DNA of 64,000 nucleotides from CALXOJ01 sp034120015 (GTDB taxonomy: Bacteria > Spirochaetota > Spirochaetia > JAFGXN01). Shown here piece by piece: positions 33,515 through 42,132 of this stretch. The stretch covers positions 1-64,000 of the forward strand of contig JAXEIF010000007.1 in assembly GCA_034120015.1 (NCBI GenBank). The letters run 5' to 3'. The position numbers and the translations under genes were made by a program. Under the pieces are notes generated by a model. The model worked only from the letters and a program-made list of their open reading frames with translations. It was not told the DNA's origin and searched no databases. Each line of letters starts with the position of its first letter. Positions within the stretch are counted from its first letter, which is position 1.

Positions 33515-35052
33515 TTGTATTGGATTACGGCAGTCAGACGACACAATTAATTGCCCGTCGCATCCGCGACTTCGGCGTTTACAGTGATGTTCTTCCCGGC
33601 GATATTCCGTTCCGCGAATCCGGATGGACAGACGATGTCAAAGGAATTATTTTTTCCGGATCACCGTATTCGGTTTACGAAGACGATGCGCCGATGTTTG
33701 ATTCCGCATGGCTCGATGCGGGCGTTCCGATTCTCGGAATTTGTTACGGTTTTCAAAATTTAACACGATATTTCGGCGGCAGAGTCGAAGCTCTGGAAAA
33801 AAAAGAGTACGGACGCAGTCGTATCACTTACCGCGAAGAGAACCCGCTGTTTGCCGGTATTCCCGAACATTTTACCTCGTGGATGAGTCACGGTGACAGT
33901 ATCAAAACACCGGGAGAGGGATTTCGGGTGATTGCCGACAGTGAACATCATATTGCGGCCGCCTTTCATCCCGAAAAACGAATTTGGGGAATTCAGTTTC
34001 ATCCCGAGGTGACTCACTGCGAATACGGAACTGCCGTTCTGGAGAATTTTGTTCTTAAAATTTGCGGTGCCGAACGCGGATGGTCGATGTCCTCTTATCT
34101 GGAACAGGTCAAATCGGAAATTGCCGAACGCGTCGGTAAACGTCCGGTACTGCTGCTGATTTCCGGCGGTGTCGATTCGACCGTTGTCGGAGGACTTCTT
34201 TTGAAATCATTGCCGGCAGAACAGGTTCATCTGATGTATATCGATACCGGTATGATGAGGAAAAACGAATCGGATGAGGTTGCCCGCATACTGAAAACGC
34301 TCGGAGCCGTGAATCTCTACCTGATTCGGGCGGAAGATCGGTTTTTGGGAGCACTGCAGGGTATAACCGAACCGGAGAAAAAACGGAAAATTATCGGCGA
34401 TATGTTCGTCCGGGTTCAGGAAGAGGAAATCGGGAAACTCGATATCGGCAATTATTTTCTGGCGCAGGGAACTCTGTATACCGATTTAATCGAATCGGGA
34501 AAAGGTGTCGGCAAGAAAGCCCAGGTGATTAAAAGTCATCATAATGTAAGAACACCGCTGATTGAAGCAAAGAGAGCAGCCGGGCTGATTATCGAACCTC
34601 TCGATAAGCTCTATAAAGACGAAGTGCGCGCATTGGGTAAACTGGTCGGAATTGCCGATACCATTCTGTTTCGTCATCCGTTTCCCGGTCCCGGACTCGG
34701 TGTCCGGATCATGGGCGAAGTAACAAAAGAACGATGCGATATTCTCCGCGAAGCAGACGCTGTTTTTATTTCCGAACTGAAAAAGAGAGGGCTTTACGAT
34801 CAAATTTGGCAGGCGTTTTGTGTACTTTTGAACGACCGCAGTGTCGGAGTCGCCGGAGATGCACGCAAATACGGATCGGTTGTTGCCTTACGGGCAATTA
34901 TCAGTAAAGACGGAATGACTGCGGATGTCTATCCGTTTGAAATGAAGGATCTTCTGGAAATCAGTGCTCTTATTACCAACAGCGTAAAAGAAGTCGGCCG
35001 CGTGGTTTACGATATCACGTCAAAACCGCCGGCAACAATCGAGTGGGAATAG
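33502..35052 (+). CDS. guaA: GMP synthase (glutamine-hydrolysing)
   Basis: GuaA, 516 residues, which aminates XMP to GMP. The class I glutaminase has its nucleophile Cys in GICYGFQ near residue 79 and His-Glu in QFHPEVTH near 168. The ATP-pyrophosphatase P-loop SGGVDST is near 222, and the C-terminal dimerisation domain ends in the conserved PPATIEWE. It is translated from inside the purA end with TGAGGA upstream, which couples synthesis of the two enzymes drawing on IMP. Confidence 0.97.
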   Translation: MDKIIVLDYGSQTTQLIARRIRDFGVYSDVLPGDIPFRESGWTDDVKGIIFSGSPYSVYEDDAPMFDSAWLDAGVPILGICYGFQNLTRYFGGRVEALEKKEYGRSRITYREENPLFAGIPEHFTSWMSHGDSIKTPGEGFRVIADSEHHIAAAFHPEKRIWGIQFHPEVTHCEYGTAVLENFVLKICGAERGWSMSSYLEQVKSEIAERVGKRPVLLLISGGVDSTVVGGLLLKSLPAEQVHLMYIDTGMMRKNESDEVARILKTLGAVNLYLIRAEDRFLGALQGITEPEKKRKIIGDMFVRVQEEEIGKLDIGNYFLAQGTLYTDLIESGKGVGKKAQVIKSHHNVRTPLIEAKRAAGLIIEPLDKLYKDEVRALGKLVGIADTILFRHPFPGPGLGVRIMGEVTKERCDILREADAVFISELKKRGLYDQIWQAFCVLLNDRSVGVAGDARKYGSVVALRAIISKDGMTADVYPFEMKDLLEISALITNSVKEVGRVVYDITSKPPATIEWE

Positions 35053-35099
35053 AGTAATTCCCAAGAACACGAAACAAGAGACATACAAAAGAAAAGATC

Positions 35100-36488
35100 A
35101 TGAAAATCTTAATTTTAAACGGAAGTCCGAAAGGAAATAACAGTGTGACTCTTCATACCGCTTTGTACCTGAAAGCGCTGTATACCGATCATACATTTGA
35201 GATTCTGCATGTCGGGCAGAGAATTAAAGTTTTTGAAAAGGATTTTTCCGAACCGAAAATTTTCTTGGAAAATGCCGATCTGATTCTGTTTGTCTATCCT
35301 GTTTATACTTTTATCGCACCGTATCAGTTACACCGTTTTCTCGAACTGATTCGTGAAAACGGTGTCGATTTGTCAGGGAAAACAGCTTCACAAATTACAA
35401 CATCGAAACATTTTTACGATACAACAGCTCACAAATTTATCGAGGAAAACTGTTTTGATTTCGGAATGAATGTTGTTCCCGGACTTTCTGCCGATATGGA
35501 TGATTTACTTACAGAGAAAGGGCAGCTGGAGGCCCGAAATTTTTTTAAACAGCTTATTTTCTCAACCGAAAACAGAATTTTTCTTTGTCCGCCTCCGGTA
35601 TACGATTTTCCGAAAGCGGTTCGATATACGGCACAATTCGCACCGGTAGAAAAACGGCAAAACTTTGATGTGGTGGTTGTCACGGATTGCGCCGAATCGG
35701 CTGCCGGTTCGTTGCGGGCCATGATTGACGATTTTAAGGCGGCCGCACCGTTTGCCGTGCGGGAAATCAATATCACCGCATTTCCGTTTCAGGGCGGCTG
35801 TCTCGGCTGTTTCGGCTGTGCCGTTACCGGTAAATGCGTTTACAAAGACGGCTTCGATTCATTTCTTCGTAACGAAATTCAGAATGCGGATGCCATCGTT
35901 TATGCTTTTACCATCAAACATCATTACGCGGACTCCTGTTTTAAAAATTACGATGACAGACAGTTTTGCAACGGTCACCGTACGGTGACACAGGGACATC
36001 CGGTCGGTTATATTCTCAGCGGCGTTTACAGTCGGGAAGAAAACCTTCATACTATCATTGAGGCCCGCAGTCAGGTAGGCGGAACATATTTAACCGGTAT
36101 TGTTACCGACGAATCGAATCAGCCGGTTTCTGTCGAAACAAAAATCAAAAACCTGATTCTCAATATGACATTTGCTCTGGAAAACCGTATAACGGCACCG
36201 ATGAATTTTTACGGTGTCGGCGGTATCCGCATTTTTCGTGATTTAATTTATGTCATGCGCGGACTGATGAAGGCCGATCACCGTTTTTACAAAACACATG
36301 GTATTTATGACGATCTTCCGCAACGTCAAAAGAAACGAATGCTTCAAATGATGTTTGTCGGATTTCTGATGAAATTTCCGTCAGTACAAAAGAAAATGAA
36401 ATCACAGATGAACCGCTTCATTATCGAACCGTATCGTAAAGTCGTATTACGTACTACGGCACGGATCAACAATGATCATCAGTCTTAA
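35100..36488 (+). CDS. Tandem flavodoxin-like FMN oxidoreductase
   Basis: 462 residues holding two flavodoxin-like modules. The first begins ILILNGSPKGNNSVTLH, the phosphate-binding loop of NADPH-dependent FMN reductases. The second starts near 190 (FDVVVVTDCAESAAGS) and carries GGCLGCFGCAVTGKCVYKD, the four-cysteine segment seen after the FMN loop in iron-sulfur flavoproteins, but it lacks the first-strand SPR/SPK loop. The C-terminal ~120 residues are helical and basic. A weak AAAAGA ribosome site lies upstream, and the gap to guaA is 47 bases. Probably a soluble redox enzyme of unknown substrate. Confidence 0.75.
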   Translation: MKILILNGSPKGNNSVTLHTALYLKALYTDHTFEILHVGQRIKVFEKDFSEPKIFLENADLILFVYPVYTFIAPYQLHRFLELIRENGVDLSGKTASQITTSKHFYDTTAHKFIEENCFDFGMNVVPGLSADMDDLLTEKGQLEARNFFKQLIFSTENRIFLCPPPVYDFPKAVRYTAQFAPVEKRQNFDVVVVTDCAESAAGSLRAMIDDFKAAAPFAVREINITAFPFQGGCLGCFGCAVTGKCVYKDGFDSFLRNEIQNADAIVYAFTIKHHYADSCFKNYDDRQFCNGHRTVTQGHPVGYILSGVYSREENLHTIIEARSQVGGTYLTGIVTDESNQPVSVETKIKNLILNMTFALENRITAPMNFYGVGGIRIFRDLIYVMRGLMKADHRFYKTHGIYDDLPQRQKKRMLQMMFVGFLMKFPSVQKKMKSQMNRFIIEPYRKVVLRTTARINNDHQS

Positions 36489-36500
36489 AATTTTATATTT

Positions 36501-36866
36501 TTAACAGAATATACATTTTCGGAAGTAAAATGGTTGGAAATTTTTTCTTCTTTTTATAATCTTCTCATTCAGTAAATGCCTGAGAACACCTATAATTTTC
36601 TCACCGGTGTAATGATAGCCGCCGCAATTCATAACAGTCACTTTTTCATCGGAACTTTTTTCATTTAAAAATGTCATTATCTGAAAGACAGCGTTATATC
36701 CGCTGTCATCAATTTTTTCTCCGGAAATTTCTGTATCATTATGAACCGGTACATAACAGAATGTTTCCTTGTCATAATCATTTTTTGTAAATAAACCGGT
36801 GACAATCGGCAATTCAAATTCCTTTCCTGTTTTTGTATTACGGTACCTTGATCTGAAACTGTCCAC
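36501..36866 (-). pseudogene. Doubtful or frameshifted hypothetical gene
   Basis: An open frame of 121 residues (VTVMNCGGYHYTGEKIIGVLRHLL and a cysteine at the end) in an AT-rich stretch. It would start at a GTG that touches a GGGGA and so is poorly spaced. A much better ribosome site (AAAGGGGG) and ATG at 36888 sit 22 bases upstream but in another frame, reading MNQIILGSGQFQIKVP before a stop. Either the GTG is used or one base has been lost or gained. I recognise no family. Confidence 0.35.
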
Positions 36867-36884
36867 TCCCCAAAATAATCTGAT

Positions 36885-36941
36885 TCATTTTTCCCCCTTT
36901 AAAATCCATGACGTTCTGTCTTTTTTATAAATATGTTGCAT
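36885..36941 (-). CDS. 18-residue upstream ORF with strong ribosome site
   Basis: ATG at 36941 preceded by CAGGAGG encodes MQHIYKKDRTSWILKGEK and stops in an ATGA overlap with the next ATG (36888). It may be a leader peptide or the remains of a decayed gene. Confidence 0.3.
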   Translation of the reverse strand: MQHIYKKDRTSWILKGEK

Positions 36942-37075
36942 TCCGTCCTCCTGAAGATTATTGTAATATACATTCGTCACAAAAGCTAATATTTTACAAT
37001 AAAAATACTAAGTCATATCAAAGACCTCTCAATGCATCAGAATCGATGGAATATATATTAAATCGTTTGGATATA
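36942..37075. other. AT-rich intergenic stretch
   Basis: This is the upstream part of the 639-base gap between the flavodoxin gene and mazG. It is AT-rich, with no credible gene, repeat or hairpin that I can see. Confidence 0.5.
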
Positions 37076-37104
37076 TTTAAAAAAACTTTCTTTTATTATA
37101 TAAT
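37076..37104 (+). promoter_or_regulatory. Promoter of mazG
   Basis: TTTAAA (37076-37081), 17 bp, TATAAT (37099-37104, a perfect -10). Transcription would start near 37111, giving a very short leader that still holds AAGGAG (37113-37118). Confidence 0.55.
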
Positions 37105-37127
37105 CAGAATACAAGGAGACGACTTTA

Positions 37128-37904
37128 ATGAATAGTGAATTTGATAATCTGTGTCAGACAATAAAAAAACTGAGATCGCCGGATGGCTGTCCGTGGGATC
37201 GGAAACAAACCCCGGAAACATTACGTTCCTGCCTGATGGAAGAATGTTTTGAAACCCTGAATGCAATCGATACCGGAGATATCCCCAGTGTCCGTGAAGA
37301 ATTGGGAGATATTCTGCTGAATGTTATAATGATTTCCGAGATATACAGCGAAAAAAATAAGTTTACAGTCAATGATGTTTTACGTGAAGTAAACGAAAAA
37401 CTGATACGAAGACATCCGCACGTTTTCGGCACGGTAAAAGCCGATGATGCCGAATCGGCACTTGCCAGCTGGAATGCGGAAAAACAGAAGGAAAAAAGAG
37501 AAAATCTTTCACTGCTTGACTCCGTTCCCGAAGCCTACCCCCCGCTTCTGAAAGCGTGGAAAATGCAGCTTAAAGCGGCAAAAGTCGGATTTGATTGGCC
37601 CGACAGCGACGGACCAAAAGCAAAAATTTTTGAAGAAATTAACGAAATCGATTCGGTGGTTCAATCCGGTCATTTATCCGAATTGGAAGACGAATGCGGT
37701 GACATGATTTTTGCCGCCGTCAATTGGATTCGTCATCTCGGAATTAATCCGGAGACAGCTTTGAATAAAGCCAATGCAAAATTTGCACGTCGGTTCCGTT
37801 ATGTGGAAAAAAAATGCGGGATTTCGTCAGGCAAAAATCCGTCCTCCGATGAAATGGAACGTGCCTGGCTGGAAGCCAAAGATTCGGAAAGCGCTCATAA
37901 TTAG
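37128..37904 (+). CDS. mazG: Nucleoside triphosphate pyrophosphohydrolase MazG
   Basis: MazG, 258 residues, a house-cleaning enzyme that hydrolyses NTPs and dNTPs to NMP and PPi. The N-terminal motif SPDGCPWDRKQTPETLR leads to the metal-binding EECFE and EELGD glutamates. A second MazG repeat follows near 165-225 (KIFEEINEIDSV, LEDECGDMIFAAVNW). AAGGAG lies nine bases before the ATG. Its stop overlaps that of the opposing membrane gene inside a long hairpin. Confidence 0.93.
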   Translation: MNSEFDNLCQTIKKLRSPDGCPWDRKQTPETLRSCLMEECFETLNAIDTGDIPSVREELGDILLNVIMISEIYSEKNKFTVNDVLREVNEKLIRRHPHVFGTVKADDAESALASWNAEKQKEKRENLSLLDSVPEAYPPLLKAWKMQLKAAKVGFDWPDSDGPKAKIFEEINEIDSVVQSGHLSELEDECGDMIFAAVNWIRHLGINPETALNKANAKFARRFRYVEKKCGISSGKNPSSDEMERAWLEAKDSESAHN

Positions 37905-37916
37905 CGCTTTCTGAAT
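37882..37916. terminator. Convergent-end hairpin, likely bidirectional terminator
   Basis: A 14-bp stem (37882-37895 with 37903-37916, one G-U pair) around a 7-nt loop holds both stop codons of the converging genes. No T-run follows on either strand, so it may act as an RNA 3'-end stabiliser rather than an intrinsic terminator. Confidence 0.5.
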
Positions 37917-38185
37917 GCGATAACAAAAATCTTAACGGCAATGTACGATGCAATCAGCGGCGGGTAAATATTTACAAAATTGTTGATATCGGTTAATGAC
38001 AGAAAAAATTTTTCTCCGAGCATATAAACCACTCCGCCGAGAACAGCACCGATAAAGGCGACAAAAAACAAAGCCCAGTAGTTTCCCAAAACTTTTACTT
38101 TTAGTCCGTAGAAAAAAACAAGAGACAAAACGACCGTAATCATCAGATAAATTGAAAGAATAAACAAAAAATCAATAAAATTCAT
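37901..38185 (-). CDS. Small three-helix membrane protein
   Basis: 94 residues with hydrophobic helices at about 5-27, 35-58 (GNYWALFFVAFIGAVLGGVVYML) and 72-90. The second is glycine-rich, and the C-terminus is basic (RKR), so it is probably cytoplasmic. GGGTGAT precedes the ATG. I recognise no family. It is the last gene of the rpe-recA-rpsA array, 21 bases after a lipoprotein gene. Confidence 0.7.
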   Translation of the reverse strand: MNFIDFLFILSIYLMITVVLSLVFFYGLKVKVLGNYWALFFVAFIGAVLGGVVYMLGEKFFLSLTDINNFVNIYPPLIASYIAVKIFVIAFRKR

Positions 38186-38206
38186 TTTGCATCACCCGTG
38201 ATATTT

Positions 38207-39094
38207 TTATTGAAAATAACTTAAATATTCCTGTTCGTCACCGAATGTAATATCATCTTCATCTATTGAGGAATAATTGATATTAACTTCACGCATTCCC
38301 AAAAACAAAGGCGTACTGACTCTGTTTTCCAACTGTTGAGTCAAACCCTGCGCCACACACCAGACACCGACATAATAGTGAGTATTGGATTTGTCAGAAG
38401 TCGAATTATTCCCTTTTAAATCGACATCACTCGGCAAAAAACTATACCGATGCGTTGTAATATATCCGTTTGCCGATTCATCAAATGTTCTGAGCCGGGA
38501 TTTGGACAATTCATTAATGGAATTGATATTGCGGTACAGATAAATTTTTTTTCTTTCCGTTTCCGTTGCGGATATGTAGGCATCGTATTCAATATACGGT
38601 GTTTTCAGTCCGTCCGTAATATTAAAGTTAAAGTTGATGGTAATTTTCTTATTTAGATTCAGACTGTCAATTTGCAGGGAAATACTGCCGGCATTCGCTT
38701 CGGATTTGGAAAAGAATTTAAAAAAACCGTTATATCCCTGTTTATTATCCGTACTTGCTAATGTATTTATGGTTGAAAGCGTCAGATTGCTTTCCCCCAA
38801 ACTTGTCAGCGTATCGATTAAATCACCATCCAAAGAAGAACTGGCCGGAATATAAGATTTATCCGAAGAAGAATTCGGATTAAAGAATCTGTAATAAAAA
38901 TTAAAACCTTTCAGCTCAGTGGGATAAAACTGCCCTTCACTGTTTTGATTATAAAAATTGGCTATCAGACGCGATAAATCAATACGGTCCCCAATATTCG
39001 GCGGATCCAGAACCACCGTATCATTGGGGATACCGCATGAAAAGAAGAGAAGTAAAGTCAAAAAAAGCGGAACTTTTTTATTCTTCGCTCTCAT
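38207..39094 (-). CDS. Putative lipoprotein
   Basis: 295 residues from the ATG at 39094, with GGAGAAA immediately upstream; an earlier in-frame start would add 31 basic residues encoded within the preceding gene. The signal peptide VPLFLTLLLFFSC carries a lipobox-like cysteine near residue 19. The mature part is Ser/Asn-rich and beta-strand-rich (ITINFNFNITDGLKTPYIEYDAYIS, SNTHYYVGVWCVAQGL). No family is recognised. It overlaps the preceding TPR gene by 17 bases. Confidence 0.75.
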   Translation of the reverse strand: MRAKNKKVPLFLTLLLFFSCGIPNDTVVLDPPNIGDRIDLSRLIANFYNQNSEGQFYPTELKGFNFYYRFFNPNSSSDKSYIPASSSLDGDLIDTLTSLGESNLTLSTINTLASTDNKQGYNGFFKFFSKSEANAGSISLQIDSLNLNKKITINFNFNITDGLKTPYIEYDAYISATETERKKIYLYRNINSINELSKSRLRTFDESANGYITTHRYSFLPSDVDLKGNNSTSDKSNTHYYVGVWCVAQGLTQQLENRVSTPLFLGMREVNINYSSIDEDDITFGDEQEYLSYFQ

Positions 39095-39788
39095 TTTCTC
39101 CGGCCGCCGTCTCCAGATATATAAGTCTGTCTCTGGCAATCGAAACAAGAGAAGAATCCGAATTTTCTTTTGTCGAAGCGGAATCAATCAGTTTCGAATA
39201 AATTTGTTGGGCCCGAGTATTATTTCCCGATAATTCTTCCAAACGACCGATATTAAAGTAAATCCGATCCATATTAAAATATGTTTTACCGTAATGATCC
39301 GCAACAGCATAGTAATAAGTCAGTGCTTCATCATTTTTTCCCAGATCTTCCGCCAAAACAGCAGCCCGATGAAGAGCAATCGGAATGAGATACAAATCGG
39401 ATTTTAAATCGCGAAGAACGGAAAGCGAATTTAAAGCCTCTTCTTTCTTGTCTTCGGTTTCAAGCATTTGAGATTCGCAAAGAACAGCCCGAACATAAGC
39501 ATAAGACCCTTTACGTGTTTCCTTTCCTTTTGCAACAAGCTCTGTAAAAGATGCGGCGGCCTCTTCCTTTTTTTCGGAAGCAGCCGTTTCCAGTTCGGAA
39601 TAGGCATCAAGGATTTCTTCGGCTAAAGCAGCATTCTTTTCAGTCGATGCATTTGTAACTACGGCACCGACCGCCAGTCCGATCAAAGACACCGCAATCA
39701 CAAGCGTAATCACAATCAGAAGAATTTTATAACGAACCAACAGAGAAGAAATAAAATCAACCGTCGATAATTTCTCGTTTTTCTCCAT
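39078..39788 (-). CDS. Membrane-anchored TPR protein (YfgM-like layout)
   Basis: 236 residues. A short cytoplasmic N-terminus and one membrane helix (about 22-44) are followed by TPR-like helical repeats outside (EEALNSLSVLRDL, NDEALTYYYAVADHYG, NTRAQQIYSKLIDSA). The layout resembles YfgM, a chaperone partner of the Sec translocon, but this is architecture only. AAGGAG precedes the ATG, five bases after the rpsA stop, so it is co-expressed with S1. Confidence 0.7.
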   Translation of the reverse strand: MEKNEKLSTVDFISSLLVRYKILLIVITLVIAVSLIGLAVGAVVTNASTEKNAALAEEILDAYSELETAASEKKEEAAASFTELVAKGKETRKGSYAYVRAVLCESQMLETEDKKEEALNSLSVLRDLKSDLYLIPIALHRAAVLAEDLGKNDEALTYYYAVADHYGKTYFNMDRIYFNIGRLEELSGNNTRAQQIYSKLIDSASTKENSDSSLVSIARDRLIYLETAAGENESEE

Positions 39789-39793
39789 CCCGA

Positions 39794-41488
39794 TTACTCC
39801 TTGTTTCCGAGATTAAAGAAATCACCCAGAGAAGCTTTTTCTTCGGATTCTTCGGAACCGTCCGTCATGTACTTGGAATATTCGGCCCGCTGTTCACTGT
39901 AAACAAGCTGTGTAATGGACAGCGAAATCCGTTTTGTTTTCGGATTGATTTCCATCACGACCGCCTTAATGGCATCGCCTTCTTTATATTTATCAAGTGT
40001 TTCTCTCGGATTTTCTTTGGAGAAATCGGGAATCTGGCTGACCGGAATCAATCCCTCAAGTTCGGAATCACCGATTTTAACGAAAATACCGAAATCGGTA
40101 ACACCCGTAATGACACAATCGGCAATCGAGCGGTTTCCGTATTTGGCATCCAAAATCTGCCACGGATCGTCTGTCAGCTGTTTAATTCCCAGGGCAATCC
40201 GACGGTTTTCTTTATCGATATCGATAATGAAAACTTCGATTTCGTCATTGACCTTAAATTCTTCATGCAGATTGATTTTCTTTCGTGTCCAGGAAACATT
40301 ATCCGGATGCAGAAATCCTTCAACACCTTCCTCAAGCTCGACAAAAACACCGTTATTAATTATTTTTCTGACAATTCCCTTGCAACGGCTGCCAATCGGA
40401 TACGATTCTTCGATTGTGTCCCAAACGTTCGGCAGAAGCTGCTTGACACCGAGAGAAATTTTACGATTTTCGGTATCAATATTAAAAATTTTAACCTGAA
40501 TTTCGTCGCCGATATTAAACAACTCCTTGGGGTGTTTAATGCGTTTTGTCCAGGAGAGCTCGGAAATATGAGCCAATCCTTCAACTCCTTCTTTCAATTC
40601 GACGAAAATACCGAATTCGGTCATTTTGGTAATTTTTCCTGTTACAACATCTTCGGGATGAAAAAGTTCGGTGACATCCGACCAGGGATCCGGAGTCAGA
40701 TCCTTCAGCGACAGATTAACTTTTTTGGTTTCGGGATCAATCTTCTTGACAACCAATTTGACTTTATCGCCCTTGTTCATATAGTTTCTGGGGCTGTTGG
40801 CATGTCCCCAACTCATATCGGAGAGATGAAGAAGTCCGTCAAAGCCGCCCAAATCGACAAAAGCACCGTACGAAGTGAAATTTTTTGCAACACCCTCAAC
40901 AACATCACCTTCCTTAACCGTTTGAAAAAAATGATCGCGTGCTTTATTGATTTGTTCTTCGAGAAAGCGGCGACGGGAAACGGTAATCGATTTACGATCA
41001 TTCTGTCTTTGAATCAGAAATTCCGATGTTTTACCGATCCAATCGGATGGGTTTTCGACTCTGTTGATGTCGATTTGAGAAGTCGGGCAAAAGGCCAAGA
41101 TATCGGCTCCCAAATCAACACTTAAACCGCCCGTTACTTCCTTGACGAATTTTCCTGTCACGGGTTCGTGTGCTGCCGTTGCGGTTTTCAAAGAACGTTT
41201 AATTCTCTGTTCGTCCGCTTTGGACTTGGAAATGACGGGACGTCCTTCCCGGTCTTCCTTTCTTTCCAAAAAGACCTGAACAGTATCGCCGACAGCCGGA
41301 ATATTTTCTCCGAACTCGGAAATAGACAAAATTCCCTCCGATTTGCAGTTCACATCCAGAAAAACATTCGAAGCGGTAACCGAAACAACCTTACCGTCGA
41401 CAACATCCCCTTCGATTACACTTCCGAAACTCTCGAGAGATTTTTCCATTTCGTCCTGACTGATGTCCATCATTTCATCAAAATTCAT
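39794..41488 (-). CDS. rpsA: 30S ribosomal protein S1
   Basis: S1, 564 residues, with six S1/OB repeats. It recruits mRNA to the 30S subunit. Repeat signatures: VEGVAKNFTSYGAFVDLGGFDGLLHLSDMSW, VTGKITKMTEFGIFVELKEGVEGLAHISELSW and CKGIVRKIINNGVFVELEEGVEGFLHPDNVSW. AGGAGAAG precedes the ATG, which overlaps the cmk stop by four bases. In T. pallidum, as I recall, Cmk and S1 are annotated as one fused protein; here they are separate but coupled. Confidence 0.97.
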   Translation of the reverse strand: MNFDEMMDISQDEMEKSLESFGSVIEGDVVDGKVVSVTASNVFLDVNCKSEGILSISEFGENIPAVGDTVQVFLERKEDREGRPVISKSKADEQRIKRSLKTATAAHEPVTGKFVKEVTGGLSVDLGADILAFCPTSQIDINRVENPSDWIGKTSEFLIQRQNDRKSITVSRRRFLEEQINKARDHFFQTVKEGDVVEGVAKNFTSYGAFVDLGGFDGLLHLSDMSWGHANSPRNYMNKGDKVKLVVKKIDPETKKVNLSLKDLTPDPWSDVTELFHPEDVVTGKITKMTEFGIFVELKEGVEGLAHISELSWTKRIKHPKELFNIGDEIQVKIFNIDTENRKISLGVKQLLPNVWDTIEESYPIGSRCKGIVRKIINNGVFVELEEGVEGFLHPDNVSWTRKKINLHEEFKVNDEIEVFIIDIDKENRRIALGIKQLTDDPWQILDAKYGNRSIADCVITGVTDFGIFVKIGDSELEGLIPVSQIPDFSKENPRETLDKYKEGDAIKAVVMEINPKTKRISLSITQLVYSEQRAEYSKYMTDGSEESEEKASLGDFFNLGNKE

Positions 41489-42132
41489 TTTCTTCTCCTA
41501 TATTCGTTTATATGACATAAAATTTTTTTTGTTACGGAATCCAAATCGAGATCGGACGTATCAATATACAGTGCATCATCGGCAATCCGAAGTTTTCCCA
41601 CCGATTTGTTTGTATCGATCCTGTCTCTGTTTTTTATTGAATTCAAAATAGCGTTATAATCGGCACTGCTGCACCCCTGATTCAGTCGGCGTTCGGCCCG
41701 AATTTCGGGAGAAGCATCCAGATAGATTTTGATTTCCGCATTCGGAAAAACGACCGTCGTCATATCCCGCCCTTCACAGACAAGATCGACACCGGAATAA
41801 AGTTTTCTGATTTGCCTGTTAACGGCGTCCCTCACTTCGGGAACAGCAGAGACGGGAGCGACAATTTCGTCTATTTCATGTGTATGAAGATAAGGCTCAA
41901 TATTATCACCGTTACAGTACAGCGAATCATTTTCAAGGGAAAGCGATAATCCGTCTGCAATATCAATTAAAGCCCGAGACTGACTGACGGGAACGTGATT
42001 TTTCAGTGCGTAATATGCAACACAGCGGTAAAAATTGCCGCTATTTAAGAAATGAAAACCGAATTCCGACGCGATTCGATGCGCGATAGTGCTTTTCCCG
42101 ACTCCGGCGGGACCGTCAATTGCTACAACCAT
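41485..42132 (-). CDS. cmk: Cytidylate kinase
   Basis: Cmk, 215 residues, which phosphorylates CMP and dCMP. The P-loop GPAGVGKST is near residue 7, the substrate region FLNSGNFYRCVAYYALK follows, then CEGRDMTTVVFPNAEIKIYLDASPEIRAERR. The start lies inside the rluB gene (17-base overlap) and the end overlaps rpsA, so it has no independent leader. The rluB-cmk-rpsA order is common in bacteria. Confidence 0.95.
   Translation of the reverse strand: MVVAIDGPAGVGKSTIAHRIASEFGFHFLNSGNFYRCVAYYALKNHVPVSQSRALIDIADGLSLSLENDSLYCNGDNIEPYLHTHEIDEIVAPVSAVPEVRDAVNRQIRKLYSGVDLVCEGRDMTTVVFPNAEIKIYLDASPEIRAERRLNQGCSSADYNAILNSIKNRDRIDTNKSVGKLRIADDALYIDTSDLDLDSVTKKILCHINEYRRRK

Noticed and set aside
36908..37135. 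Plus-strand open frame of 75 codons before mazG
   Set aside because: It starts without a ribosome site, crosses the mazG promoter and start, and has no protein-like pattern.
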